From Zygnema cylindricum (taxonomy: Eukaryota; Streptophyta; Zygnematophyceae; Zygnematales; Zygnemataceae): DNA of 64,000 nucleotides. The translations under genes were made by a program, and so were the position numbers. The stretch lies in NCBI GenBank assembly GCA_037447655.1, contig JBBHKE010000185.1, positions 55,474 through 119,473 of the forward strand, given 5' to 3'. This document shows, in pieces, positions 27,801 through 37,799 of the stretch. Position 1 is the stretch's first letter. Every line of letters starts with the position of its first letter. The notes beneath the pieces were generated by a model that was not told where the DNA came from, did no database searches, and was given only the letters and a program-made list of their open reading frames with translations.

Positions 27801-30800
27801 AAACTTGTATTTAGTATGAGGCAGGTCTACAGGTTCATCACTAATGAATTTGAGCTAGACTTTCACAACAAAGTTTGTATTGTTCATTCATAGCAAACAA
27901 TAAATTCTTATTGAACTTCTCCTGTAATAGCCGACAACAATGTAATTTAGCAGTATTAGCTTTCTATGCATTAATATGACAGGACTTTGCTGATGACTCG
28001 TCAATTGGTGGATGCTATGTGGCAGATGCGACAAATCTCTCTAGTCAAAGTTTCACTGTTCCAAGCGGCCCGACAGTGACGTGCAACCTTCTTGCTGACG
28101 TGTTTGGCATCAACGCAACTCTCTTTAGGCTCCAGCAACCGAGGGTGAGCATAAGGCAAAACAATCGTTGCGTATCGATGCACATCTCAAAACGATATAT
28201 GAGGAAACTCATGTGCTTTTCCCGCGCATTGAAGCTGCAACTATGATGCAGCTGTGCGATTCTTTCAAAATTCTCGATACAATACTTAGTCAATATACAA
28301 TTGCCGGCATGACCGGATGTTAAAAAATCACGTATTGTGGTGCTAGGACAGTAGAGGTATTCACACTTGCGCTCTTAGTAATGATTCTGTAATGTCATAA
28401 ATTTGATTAAATCTGTTTAACAACTCAGACAGAATCTAATCCAAACTTACCGAATCTATTTTGTAAGGAAATAATTGTCGATTTGCATGTCTTTCGTGAA
28501 GATATTTCAATCTGCAATCTCCACCAGTTCTGTAATTGCACCAAACTGCAATATTTTAGAGGGAGGTTGGCCGAACCAGCACACAAATAGCCAAAGGAAC
28601 AAAAAAGGGAAATGAAAAAAAAGGGCAAAAAAAACCGAACAACTGTGCGCTTTCCAAAGTTTATAAAATGCATGTTGATTTGCAAAGTTTTTTTCTGAAT
28701 TCGCGCGAAGGCTTTCGAAACTGCGGCACCCAACCTTCCAAATGTCTGCAAGTCTTTGGTGTCAGTGCAATTGGTGACTAAATTTATATCTAATTCATGG
28801 ATTATTACCCGTCACACCTTTATCAACTCTTGTTTAAGGTTTATCGAATCTTGTTATCTTGTATAGGTTTGATAATGTCCGATTTTAACCCGATTCTGTT
28901 GGTTATTTGGTAGCATTCCTTAAACATTACATTCCATTAGAGAAGAAGAATTTTATTGCAAAACTTGCGATGGCTTAACCATCTGGCTACAACGCAGGAG
29001 GCAAAATAGTGTTTCTATTAGATGCACTGTCACATCACAACCAGGTGAGCTGCCTATCCGTCACAGATTTCACTCTCATGTTCTGACTGAGTGTAACATA
29101 TCTCTGCAGGATGTGAACTGCTCGATTGCCTTACCGCCTCTCAAAGTGGTAAATGTGACTGGGTCCAGGAGATGTGCTTTGCCCTATATCATCAGCCCGG
29201 TGAGTACGGATGAAACTGGCTGAGAAGAGAACTCAACAATCTCGTCTTATTAGACAATATTGAAAACCCGTGAATGGCAAGGTTACATTATCATTATCCA
29301 CTTCATACTCTTTTTTAACATAGCCTTTGCAGATATATCTGCGTTGCATCCTACTTCAGAGAATTATTTACAATGGAAGACCTCTAGTTTATAGGACTGT
29401 GGAACTATTACCACAATATGTTATTCTTGTTATATTCTGTTGGCTCAATATTTTTCTGACTCCGTCAAATTCCATACGTTCAAAAACTCTTTATCTACAT
29501 TTAAGAGCTATCTTTTTATCTGGAATCATGTCTTTGTTCTGGAAGATTCATGGTCGTAAATCAGGGCCTGAATATTACCCCAGGGTGCAACACTGGAGCC
29601 GGACTTTTTTTAGCATATTAGGTCTTTTAGGTTCATTCCTAACTCTAGTGTGAAAACGGTAATTCTGTCATGCATGGACTACGGTTTTTTTTCCTTGTCT
29701 TGGTCTGGAACTCAATCGAGTGAGGTACTATGAGCGAATGACATAATCGTACTGGACAAGATAAATAAAAAAGGGGGAAAATAATCTGTAGAGAAAAGTC
29801 TAGTCGTTGTAGAGAGACCTACCAAATCTTGGAGCTCATGCAGTTTCACCACCATGTACTATTTTACATGTAGTACGAGAAAAACATTGACGAATTTGTC
29901 GTCTCCTAGAAACTGTGCCTGCCACGAATGCTCGTTAATTCAAGCAACCACCTGCATCTTACGAAGGAAAATGCACCCTGCTCTGTCAATTCCCATTTTT
30001 TGTTATTACTATTTTAACGCTTGACTTATTTTTTTTTTCCTTCTGTTCCCTTTCTGTTTTACTATGTTTTTTTGTGATTTTTCAGAATGACACCTGTGCC
30101 TCGATTGCTTCTCTTTTCCAACTTGCTTCCAATTCAACTCTCGGCCTTCGAGGCTCTCCAAATGTGAACCTTAACTGCGGTGTCAGTTTGCCAGTAGGAA
30201 AGCAGGTGAAGAAAATCTCACCTTTTCTTGGAGAATAAGTAAAACAAAAAGTATGAAAAAGAACTGTCAGTTGGAAGGCACCCTCGTTTCATAAACCATC
30301 CACAGAACATGACCTTATTGACTTGACCTCTTGCAAACCACGTACAATAGTTGCGTGTGTTTTTGTGCTTGGCATGGAGAAGTCATTCTGCAACCGCAAG
30401 GAACTAAAAGACATATGGAATGCTTACAAGAAATATACACGATATATTGCACTGTTGAGTAAACTCTTTGGCGAAAGACATTATGCGGAGATACATATAG
30501 AAGCAAATGCCACCATGCTTCATTGTTTATCAGAAAAGCAAGCAGTGTAACACACCAGATGGGGTTGTTGACGTGGGGGATTTCTGCCCACTCCTTTAAT
30601 TGTTATTAACGCTATTTTATGATACTGTGCTAGTTGCTGTGAACACTATTTTGTAACTCTGGGTGGGAAATTTTACTAAATTTAACACTGTTCATAACAC
30701 TAATTGATGATGTTGGGTCGAAAATTGGTCATTCACACTTTTATGTTGTAAGGTGAGAAATTGTCATTATCACTGCTATATAATTTTCAGTCAGAATATC

Positions 30801-31687
30801 CGTAACCGAACAACATTAGCTCTAAAAGCGCTCTCTGCTTGTCTGGTTGCAGATTTGCATTAAAACTGGCACTCCCTTAGAGACCCGCCTCTGCAATTCC
30901 ACATATACTGTTCCTTCTGGTTCCACGTGTCGCAGCGTTATCAATTCTACCTTTAAAGGAAACGCCAGCGACTTCTTTTCACTTAACCCCAGTATCAACT
31001 GTGCCAACCTCTTTCCTCCAACCATAGTTTTGTTGGGTCCTGAGGTGACAATCCTAACCGTATACGTAAAAAATCTGATGGTTGAATGATGTGGTAGATT
31101 CCATGTGGGGGAAAGTTCAGCACCCTCTTTGACTGGTGTTTGTACATGGCTTGTGATTGGTTGAATTGTTGATATTTAGAGATGATGTTTTTTTTTGTTA
31201 GGTTGGTTGGCAACAAACATATTGCCCTAGTTCTCCATGTGATGTCACAGATTAAATTATAACTGATTGTCATCTTTCAAATATGGCAATCAACTTGGTA
31301 ACCTACAGTCATGTGTTTCTGCGATTTCTCGTGAGAAAATCAAAAAGAGTTGTAGAAGTGAAATAGAACATTGGGTACACAATGGTTTAACATGACTACA
31401 TGACGTCACCCTGCGACCCTGTCAATTCTTTCCTACCATGCGTTGAATGCCCTTGTTTTATTTTCTTACATCCGTAGGTATGCACTTCTGCGACCTCCTT
31501 CGGGGAAATTCGCCGTATCTGCACAGCTGCCGGCAACACTATTTACACAGTGGTTGCTGGCGACACCTGTTTGTCAATCTTGACCGCTTTCAACAAAAAC
31601 CAAGTGCAATTCAAGCTGGCTAATGGAGGCTGGATTTGCGACGATACCAAGCTGGTGGTTGGAGCAACTGTTTGTACTCCAGTGTGA
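10521..31687 (+). CDS. Large multi-exon gene: LRR / EGF-like / PAN / C1A pseudo-peptidase / EGF / LysM protein (5' end missing)
   Basis: I read 25 GT-AG exons: 10521-10592, 10797-10868, 11539-11607, 12398-12463, 12761-12832, 16463-16522, 16738-16809, 18048-18113, 19016-19081, 20126-20191, 20355-20420, 21023-21384, 21807-22034, 23124-23297, 23953-24188, 24241-24290, 24573-24710, 25166-25382, 26458-26643, 26915-27064, 27983-28144, 29110-29199, 30086-30205, 30853-31044 and 31478-31687 (stop TGA). Splice phases agree at all joins except 24290/24573 (phase 2 to 0) and 27064/27983 (phase 1 to 0), where a small exon or alternative site is probably missed. Domain order is plant-type LRRs, Cys-rich EGF-like, PAN/Apple-like, papain-fold domain, two EGF-like modules and four LysM modules. 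Many Cys and N-x-S/T sites suggest a secreted or surface glycoprotein. No transmembrane or kinase segment is seen, and the stop follows the last LysM directly. By family knowledge LysM binds chitin- or peptidoglycan-type glycans and LRRs bind proteins or peptides. A defence or symbiosis-related receptor-like or matrix role is only inference. Two adjacent genes remain possible, but exon 21023-21384 physically links LRR and Cys-rich parts. Confidence 0.75.
13960..14872. mobile_element. PIF/Harbinger (Tourist)-like MITE, copy 1
   Basis: A perfect 16-bp terminal inverted repeat is visible, GGGTGTGTTCCCATGT at 13960-13975 and its reverse complement at 14857-14872. It is flanked by the 3-bp direct repeat TTA (13957-13959 and 14873-14875). 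TTA-type duplications and GGG-starting termini are characteristic of PIF/Harbinger elements and their Tourist MITEs. The 913-bp body has no transposase-like frame. It has subterminal direct repeats (GTGACGGTTGTAGACGA near 14077 and 14104) and a palindrome GACTCGCGAGTC near 14635. It is non-autonomous and lies in an intron of the LRR/LysM gene. Confidence 0.8.
15050..15973. mobile_element. Diverged second copy of the same MITE
   Basis: It is collinear with 13960-14872 in the same orientation. Shared segments include GCGACGGTTGTAGACG near 15159, TTTAGGGTTTTGCGAC near 15289, CGCCATGGCTTCTCGATTTC near 15350 and ACTCGCGAGTCG near 15746. The left end GGCGGTGTGCCCATGT still resembles the copy 1 terminus. 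The right end (ACATGGCGTGATCACA) has drifted, and no target duplication remains. It is therefore the older or more degraded copy. The two copies sit ~180 bp apart, either as independent nearby insertions or as a local duplication. Confidence 0.65.
16463..20420 (+). other. LRR exons 6-11 of the large gene
   Basis: Six phase-2 exons, 60-72 bp each, begin at 16463, 16738, 18048, 19016, 20126 and 20355. Cores include YLDYNQLNGTIPNIT, GLSNNRFTGILPSELG, DLSYNRLTSTSSG, FLNNNQFSGTIPSRL, DLSFNKLTTISGN and YLNDNEIAGTLPSLQ. Exons 8 and 10 lose the GxIP part of the consensus, so the solenoid is less regular toward its C-terminal end. Introns here are mostly featureless. A purine-rich (GA) stretch lies at ~16960-17110. 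Confidence 0.8.
21023..21384 (+). other. Exon 12: terminal LRR plus Cys-rich EGF-like segment
   Basis: This 362-bp exon starts in the same phase as the LRR exons (WIQNNFLTGEVSIG). It continues through a second LRR-like NNYFNGPI, then changes to a Cys-rich segment with an EGF-like pattern (CEAFCNATQPGGFCSGHGTC ... CQC). It physically joins the LRR region to the extracellular Cys-rich modules, which is the main evidence that LRR and peptidase parts belong to one gene. It ends in phase 1 before GTGCG. Confidence 0.8.
21807..22034 (+). other. Exon 13: PAN/Apple-like domain
   Basis: The exon encodes ~76 residues with the spacing typical of PAN/Apple folds: an early DCLGF, then EDCAQRCNQECGCSGFFYY, then YCYLKYN and a final aromatic-rich strand. 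PAN domains mediate protein or carbohydrate binding, also in plant S-receptor kinases. It joins the preceding exon through a split Asp codon and the next through a split Ile codon, both in frame. An EGF-PAN order is familiar from plant lectin receptor kinases, but here a papain-type domain follows instead of a membrane segment and kinase. Confidence 0.65.
22035..23123. other. Intron between PAN and peptidase exons
   Basis: About 1.1 kb. A short open stretch after an AG at ~22108 could be an extra exon, but it lacks a recognisable domain. No papain-type inhibitor propeptide (ERFNIN/GNFD motif) was seen here or elsewhere in the gene. Confidence 0.4.
23124..25382 (+). other. Exons 14-18: papain-family (C1A) domain with Ser in place of the catalytic Cys
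   Basis: The domain starts like a mature C1A enzyme (LPQQWNWVQKGGADRVGYQ, compared with LPxxxDWRxKGAVTPVKNQ). Across the 23297/23953 join it reads Q-S-T-C-G-A-S-W-I-F. The oxyanion Gln and first disulfide Cys are present, but the active-site Cys of the CGSCWAF motif is Ser (AGC, 23958-23960). The GCxGG motif follows (MGCSGGFPG), then a Cys pair region. The catalytic His is kept in VDHNVVAVGY (CAC 25211-25213) and the Asn in KNSWGVSWGEKGF (AAT 25271-25273). So the fold and two of three catalytic residues are conserved. In known families Cys-to-Ser at this site occurs in silicateins and in inactive cathepsin homologues such as TINAG. No propeptide is visible. Exons 16 and 17 do not join in phase as modelled. 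Proteolytic inactivity is inferred. Confidence 0.8.
23524..23735. repeat. Purine-rich (GA) low-complexity tract in intron
   Basis: About 210 bp that are almost purely A and G on the plus strand, inside the intron that separates the two halves of the papain active-site loop. Open frames across it (Glu/Arg/Gly-rich on plus, Ser/Pro/Leu-rich on minus) are composition artefacts. Confidence 0.7.
26458..27064 (+). other. Exons 19-20: two EGF-like modules
   Basis: Exon 26458-26643 encodes SDPCHSSSYG...NPCGAGTCTVIGQRNLCSC...QTCVP, and exon 26915-27064 encodes SPCTFDSFNPCVVGECVNVN...YTCLCPSGYS...ATCLS. Each has six Cys in an EGF-like order, and both are symmetrical phase 1-1 exons, as is usual for shuffled EGF modules. 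They join the peptidase exon through a split Gly codon and each other through a split Ala codon. They probably act as an extracellular spacer between the papain fold and the LysM region. Confidence 0.75.
27983..31687 (+). other. Exons 21-25: four LysM modules and C-terminus
   Basis: LysM 1 spans exons 27983-28144 and 29110-29199 (SFTVPSGPTVTCNLLADVFG...DVNCSIALPP). LysM 2 spans the end of that exon and 30086-30205 (ISPNDTCASIASLFQL...LNCGVSLPVG). LysM 3 is in 30853-31044 (STYTVPSGSTCRSVINSTF...LNPSINCANLFPP). LysM 4 is in 31478-31687 (IYTVVAGDTCLSILTAFNK...ICDDTKLVVG), ending in CTPV and TGA. CxC-type spacers separate them, as in plant LysM receptor ectodomains and fungal LysM effectors. All four joins are phase 0. 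Modules 1, 2 and 4 deviate at the NPxxN position, so ligand strength may differ. The family binds N-acetylglucosamine-containing glycans; the actual ligand is unknown. Confidence 0.8.
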
Positions 31688-32362
31688 CAATCAGGCACGA
31701 AGAGAGCACACGATGTTACCGGAATGTGTTGGGACAACGAGGTTTTCCTTCGTATATTTTCAATGCATAAGTTTAAAATGTAAACTTGTTTTGCTGTTTT
31801 TTTCTTTTTATACTTCTTACACGTGTATCTTAAGTCCTGAGGTTAGGCTTAAGAGCTTGATAGTTACAATTAATTTTGTTACTTCTTCTGGTCCGAGGTG
31901 ATTTCAATAGGGGAATGTGGAACTTAATTGTGAGCATAAACCATATTTTCTTGTGTTCTAAACTTACTGTGGTTTGATTGAATGTCGTTATACACATTAC
32001 ACTACGGTTTGTAAGATAGGAGAATGTACCTTATGTCCGTGAGGCATGGAATAAGTACCACATAGGTTTTCTCTTCGAACATTGTATGTCCTTTACTAAA
32101 AGATATGAATCTTAGTACATTGGGGTTTGCCATTATTCTATTTCTCACTATGAATTGCATCACTATACAGATGGTTTCAAGCTATGACTTTTAATGAGCT
32201 TTATAAGCATTTGGTGAAGCCACTCTTGAAACCCAGGTAATGTTTATACAACAAAATGTAAGCTGAAAAAGACAAAGTAAAATAGAATGGATTAAGCAAA
32301 ATAAAATGGCAAAACGGTAGCAAAAAAAAAATCCATCATTCTATCTCCACCTCTACCTTTTT
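31688..32362. other. 3' flank of the large gene
   Basis: Presumed 3' UTR and intergenic sequence. No gene is seen. The right end is the junction with copia element 2. Confidence 0.45.
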
Positions 32363-32850
32363 TATAGCAGTAGATGACATGGCAGCGGACAAAGTAGGAG
32401 AGAAGACAAATGCAGAAAAGTACAAGGTAAAGAAAGAACAAGTGTATTTCTTAATTGTATCGAATAATACAAAGCAGTAGTTTAAGTAGAAGAGTGAAAG
32501 TCACGAGTGTGACCTTTCAGGTTCTAGGGAGCTTGAGTGACTCTGAAAGGTCACTTGCCGAAAGGGCAAAAACTTAGATCCTTAGGTGTCAGTGAAGGAT
32601 AAGAATCAGATCTGCTGTCAGGAACTATAGAGACTGAAGTGGCGCTTCTAGGAAGCGCCAGGACTAGAAAGCAGAGATAGAAAAAACTGAAACTGAAACA
32701 GAAATCTGAAGGGATAGAGACTGAGCTAAAATAGAAATCAAAGGGCTAGGCTGCTCTAACTAGCAAAATAACGTGAACTGGAATGCCTGTTTGCGTTATT
32801 AACAAAGATGAAGCTAGCTTGAAGATTCTGACAAAGGAATAATTCTAACA
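32363..32850 (-). repeat. 3' LTR of element 2
   Basis: Direct repeat of 37305-37799. It carries an inverted repeat GTGACCTTTCAG (32509-32520) / CTGAAAGGTCAC (32543-32554) and a tight hairpin GGCGCTTC-TAG-GAAGCGCC (32641-32659), both also present in the other LTR. Confidence 0.9.
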
Positions 32851-32860
32851 CCCCCCCTCT
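32851..32860 (-). promoter_or_regulatory. Polypurine tract of element 2
   Basis: On the minus strand AGAGGGGGGG directly precedes the 3' LTR, just downstream of the RNase H stop codon at 32864. Confidence 0.85.
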
Positions 32861-32863
32861 TGG

Positions 32864-35800
32864 TTAGAATCGAAGGCCGGAGTTGGAGAGGTGGACTTCG
32901 AACTGAGGCCGGGCAAGAGCCTTTGTGAGGAAGTCGGCCAGCTGCTTGGAGGTCGGACAGTAGGAAAACTTGACAGTGCCTGCTGCAATGGCGTCTCGCG
33001 TAAAGTGAAATTGTATGTCAATATGCTTTGTTCGGCGGTGGTGTACTGGGTTGCCCATAAGGGCCAAGGAACCTTGGGAGTCGCTGAAGATTACAGTGGC
33101 AGAGGGTTGTGGAAACTGAAGATTGGAGAGGAGAAAGCGTAACCAGATCGCCTCCTTGGTTGCATGAGTTGCAGCCATATACTCTGATTCGGTTGAGGAA
33201 AGAGCGACGGTGGGTTGCTTTTTGGAAGCCCAGGAAATGAGGGCGCCATTGAGGGAGAAACATACACCAGTAGTGGAGCGCCGGGAATCGAGATCCCCCC
33301 CCCAGTCCGCATCACAAAAGCCAACCAGCTCGGGGGAGGATGAGCCGGTGAAGGTGAGTTTGAGGGTTTTGGTCCCTTAAAGATATCGTAGAACCCGCTT
33401 GGCAGCAAGAAGGTGAGTTGGCGAGGGATTAGACACAAATTGACTGAGCTAGCCAACGGCTACTGCTATGTCCGGGCGTGTGCCCGTCATGGCATACATT
33501 AGACTTCCTACAATGGACCTATACAGCTCATGGAGTGCTCCGGGGACAGGCCCACCGGAGTGTTTGATAAGTTTGACATTGGGGTCTAAAGGAGTGGAGA
33601 TTGGGCTACAGTCTGACATGGAAAATCTGGCTAGGATGTCTGTGATATATTTTTCTTAGGACAAATACAAGGTTTTGGAGGGTCGGTTTCGACCAACAAA
33701 AATACCAAGACAATATTCAACCTCTCCTAAGTCAGTCATGGAGAAGTGGAGGTTGAGCATAGTTTTTACTAGGTTGATGAGAGGAAGTGAGGCGCTGGCC
33801 AGGAGAAGGTCATCGACATAGATAACTAGGATTACTAGAGACTCTGCATTACCTTTTAGAAAAAGACCAAAATCTGCATCAAGCTTGTTGAAGCCCTCCT
33901 TGAGAAGAACAGCCTCCAAGTGCTTGTTCCAAACGCGAGGCGCCTGTTTCAGGCCGTAGAGAGATTTGAGCAACCTGCAGGTGCTTGTTCCAAACGCGAG
34001 GCGCCTGTTTCAGGCCGTAGAGAGATTTGAGCAACCTGCAGACAAGGTGCTCGGTGCCTGGTGCGATATAACCTTCCGGTTGGCGGAGAAAGATTTCCTC
34101 GCTTAATGAGCCGTAGAGGAAGGCTGTTTGCACGTCCATGTGATGGACGTGCCAGTCACGGGCAGCAGCAAGGGAGAGGAGGATTCGAATGGAGGTAAAT
34201 TTGGCCACTGGAGCGTAAGTTTCATGAAAATCCACTCCTTCTTGTTGTAAGAAGCCCTTTGCAACAAAGCGGGCTTTAAAGCGGTCAAGGGATCCATCAG
34301 CTTTTGTTTTGATGCGGAACACCTATTTTGATCCGATAACTTTTCGACCCGGTGGAAGGGATGCCAGTTCCCATGTTCCGTTCTTTTTCAAGGAAGCAAA
34401 TTCTGCGTCTGTGGCCGTTTTCCACGAGGCAGCATTTGGTCCAGTCATGGCGGCAAAAAAGGTTTGAGGAACGTCGACAGTGGCAAAGTTTGCTGCGCCA
34501 GGTGCGTCACGAAGCTGTCGGGCAAGAATTCTGTCACTTTTCCGAATGGGGACGGTAGGAGCAACAGCAAGAGCAACAGCAGTAAGGACAGAATTGTCCT
34601 TTGGAATAACATATGATGGTAGATGAGGATTTACTGGGGAGAGGGAATAAGGGTCTGAGACCGTGCGAGGGAGTGGGGAAGTGGAGGACAGTAAATGGAG
34701 TGCTGAAGTGGTGCAGAGGAGTGTGGAAGGAGGGAGGAGCAAAGAAGGGTGGGAGGTTGAGGAAAGATTGGCCGGATGGGGAGGAATGGCTGGGGAAATG
34801 ATGGAGAGGGTAGATGAAGGAGGGTCCGGCTGGGTAAGAGGAAGGGAAGGAGGGTTAGGGGAAGCGTTCAGGAGTTTGAGAAGTAGTGGTGTTTCATTAA
34901 AGCTGACGTCACGGCTGAGGACAACTCGACGTTCGCTGGAGATCCAGAATGGGTAAGAGGAAGGGAAGGAGGGTTAGGGGAAGCGTTTAGGAGTTTGAGA
35001 AGTAGTGGTGTTTCATTAAAGCTGACGTCACGGCTGAGGACAACTCGACGTTCGCTGGAGATCCAGATTCGGTATGCTTTGGATTCGGTTGCAAAACCGA
35101 CCAAGACGCTCGATTTGGCTCGGCTGTCCCATTTGCCTGTTGGAGTGAGATTTTTAATCCAGGCGGTACAACCGAATATACGAAGGTGGGAGACATCCGG
35201 CTTAACTCCTGTCCAAGCTTCGTAAGGGGTTTTGCCGGGAAGAGCGGAGGTTGGTGAAAGATTACGTAAGTAATTGACAGTTGTGACAGATTTTGCCCAA
35301 AAAATAGTTGGCAAAGCAGCGAAATGTAACATTGATCTCCCCATATTGACTACTGTACGATTATATCTTTCTGAAACACCATTTTGTTGCGGCGTATGGA
35401 AGACTGTTGATTGGTGAATAATTCCGTGAGCACTGAGGAAACGCGAAAATTTGGTGGAGAAGTACTCCCCCCCATTGTCTGTTCTCAGACATTTGATACG
35501 GCAGTCAAGAGAGTTTTCAACAAGAGACTTATATTCCTTAAACTTTTCGAACGTCTCAGATTTACGGCGAAGAAGGAAAAGATGACAAAAGCGCGTGGCG
35601 TCATCAATGAAAGTTACAAAATAGAGGGCGCCGGTGTGACTGGGACAGACATGGGTCCACAAAGGTCAGAGTGGATCAATGTGAGGGGGCTGCCAGATTT
35701 AGATGTGGAAGGTGGAAAAGACGGACGTGTTAATTTGCCTTGGACGCATCCAGAGCAAAAGGGTAGATTTTTGGGGGAAAGAGGATCTAGGCCGATGACG

Positions 35801-37322
35801 AGGCCTTTGCTTAACGCGTGCAGACTAGAGGCGGAAAGATGGCCATATCGGAGATGCCATCGTGGGAATGATTGTAGCGATGGCGATACAGCAACGTTGG
35901 CAGATCCAACGGAGTGAAAGTGAGTTAGGATGTATATCGAGCCGGTTTTAATTCCAAGCCCTACTTGAGCGTGAGGGGAGGAATAGAATGTAACAGTGGT
36001 TGGGGAAAAGACAGCAGTGGCGCCTTGATGAAGGGCAGCGCCAACTGAGAAAAGATTCTTTTTCAGTCCAGGAACGAATAGGACGTGAGAAAGGGATATT
36101 GGTGATTTCACGGTTGGGCGGCCGGCAGTGGAGATTTGGCCTATATGGGTTGCCGTTAAGGCAGCATTGTTACCGAGTAAGATCGGGATGGGAGAGTGAA
36201 GCGGCGATATTGTTGTAAACCAATCAGAGCGAGACGATAAATGATGGGACGCCCCAGAGTCCACTATCCAAGAGTCGGTTGGTGTAAGAGGATCTGAGAC
36301 GGTGGATGTCACAAGGGCGAAACCATAATCGGGAGATGAAGGAGGATATTGCCCAGTCGGTAATTGTCCCGCGCCAGCTGGAGTAGGACCATAAGGATGG
36401 TTGATGGGCTGCGGGACGATGGGCGACTGTGGAGGATATTCGCCAAAAGGAGCGTTACCGTATCCAGATGAGTAATGATGGGCGAAAGGATTTGTCGGCG
36501 CGAAAGATTCAGGAACGGCCGGCTGGACCGCTTCAGCCGTAGCGGCTTGGCCATGATAAAGACCGCGGCCACCGTGGCATCCTCGCCCACCTGTACGACC
36601 AGGACCGCCTTGACGTTCCTGCTTGCGTTTGAGTGCAGGACAATTGTCAATAATGTGGTCAAGCTCGCGGCAACAGCGACAGGATGAGATTTTGGGCGGC
36701 CGAGTGGACGGATGATAGGCCGCCAAAGCGACACCAGAGGGAGGTGGCATATTCTGTTTTGTCTCTTCATGCGCTAGGCTGGCGGTGAGAGACGGAATAG
36801 TGATAGCCACAGAGGAGTTGTCGATTGATGAAATGAACGCGGAATAGGTGGACGACAGTCCTCCTAAGATCGCCGTAATAATATCTTCATCAGAGACTGT
36901 AGAGTCACTTTTAGGCACCAGCAATGATTTGATATTGTGAATATATTGTGATACTCGAGGAAGTTTCGGCGAAATCCAGTTATGAGGAGAAGTTTGTTGG
37001 ACCATGACCGAATTTCGTACGCATTGGTCAACAGTTTCCAGGCGTCGTGAGCAGAGCTGGCGTCACGGATGAGGTCAAGTTAGGAAGGTTCAAGAGCCAG
37101 AACCAATCGCGAATGCGCCTCCTTATTGCGAAGTAGCCAAGCATGTTTGGCGGTGGCATCAGAAGGTTCTGCCTCGCTTGCGTTGACAATAGACCAAAGT
37201 TTCTCCCGTCGCAAAAGGTGCTCGATCTAAAACTTCCATCTAAAGAAGTCCGTGGCGTTGAATTTTGCAACGGTGTTGGAATTAGCATTGAAAGGCCCAT
37301 AACCTATAACGGTAGATGACAT
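32864..37322 (-). pseudogene. Broken gag-pol of element 2
   Basis: Read on the minus strand from ATG 37322 (in the LTR). Gag has a CCHC knuckle CRCCRELDHIIDNC near 36670. Protease has WIVDSGASHHL near 36260. Integrase has its HHCC finger at ~35950-35780 (HLRYGHL...CSGCVQGK) and LRTDNGGEYF near 35490. RT has DVQTAFLYG near 34130 and YVDDLLLA near 33810. RNase H ends at 32864 (TKALARPQFE). Interruptions include a stop after the first integrase segment, a 61-bp tandem duplication in RT (33921-33981, 33982-34042) and a 119-bp one after integrase (34832-34950, 34951-35069), both frame-shifting. The catalytic motifs are otherwise well preserved, so the element decayed mainly by indels. Confidence 0.9.
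37294..37304 (-). promoter_or_regulatory. Internal-tRNA (half-tRNA type) primer site of element 2
   Basis: Minus-strand GGTTATGGGCC directly follows the LTR end. It is complementary to the anticodon stem-loop of eukaryotic initiator Met-tRNA (GGCCCATAACC), the region used by Drosophila copia, not to the tRNA 3' end. It is in frame with the upstream ATG and encodes Gly-Tyr-Gly-Pro. Confidence 0.7.
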
Positions 37323-37799
37323 GGCAGCGGACAAAGTAGGAGAAAGACAAATGCAGAAAAGTACAAGGTAAAGAAAGAACAAGTGTATTTCTTAATTGTA
37401 TCGAATAATACAAAGCAGTAGTTTAAGTAGAAGAGTGAAAGTCACGAGTGTGACCTTTCAGGTTCTAGGGAGCTTGAGTGACTCTGAAAGGTCACTTGCC
37501 GAAAGGGCAAAAACTTAGATCCTTAGGTGTCAGTGAAGAATAAGAATCAGAGAATCAGATCTGCTGTCAGGAACTATAGAGATTGAAGTGGCGCTTCTAG
37601 GAAGCGCCAGGAGTAGAAAGCAAAGATAGAAAAAACTGAAACTGAAACAGAAATCTGAAGGGATAGATAATGAGCTAAAATAGAAATCAAAGGGCTAGGC
37701 TGCTCTGACTAGCTAGATAACGTGAACTGGAATACCAGTTTGCGTTATTAACAAAGATGAAGCTAGCTTGAAGAATCTAACAAAGGAATAATTCTAACA
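37305..37799 (-). repeat. 5' LTR of element 2, including the gag start codon
   Basis: Direct repeat of 32363-32850. Its last 18 bp in element orientation, from ATG 37322, encode the first six gag residues (MSSTVI). Confidence 0.85.

Larger units (their letters stand above)
32363..37799 (-). mobile_element. Complete Ty1/copia element (element 2), minus strand
   Basis: Direct repeats 32363-32850 and 37305-37799 flank a minus-strand gag-protease-integrase-RT-RNase H region. In element orientation the LTR starts TGTTAGAATTATTCC and ends ATA. I place the end at ATA, not CA, by comparison with element 3. The gag ATG lies inside the 5' LTR, and the primer site is an internal initiator-tRNA match. 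No target duplication is visible: TTTTT lies left of the element and AATAG right. The 3' LTR abuts the 3' flank of the LysM gene and the 5' LTR abuts the rhodopsin array, so the element marks the array boundary. Confidence 0.9.

Noticed and set aside
28980-29040. Possible extra exon ending before GTGAGC
   Set aside because: It has an in-frame stop when entered in phase 0. Joining 28144 directly to 29110 gives a complete LysM module.
29327-29653. 108-residue hydrophobic open frame in the LysM region
   Set aside because: It is in the intron between two phase-0 LysM exons, with no splice context or homology signal.
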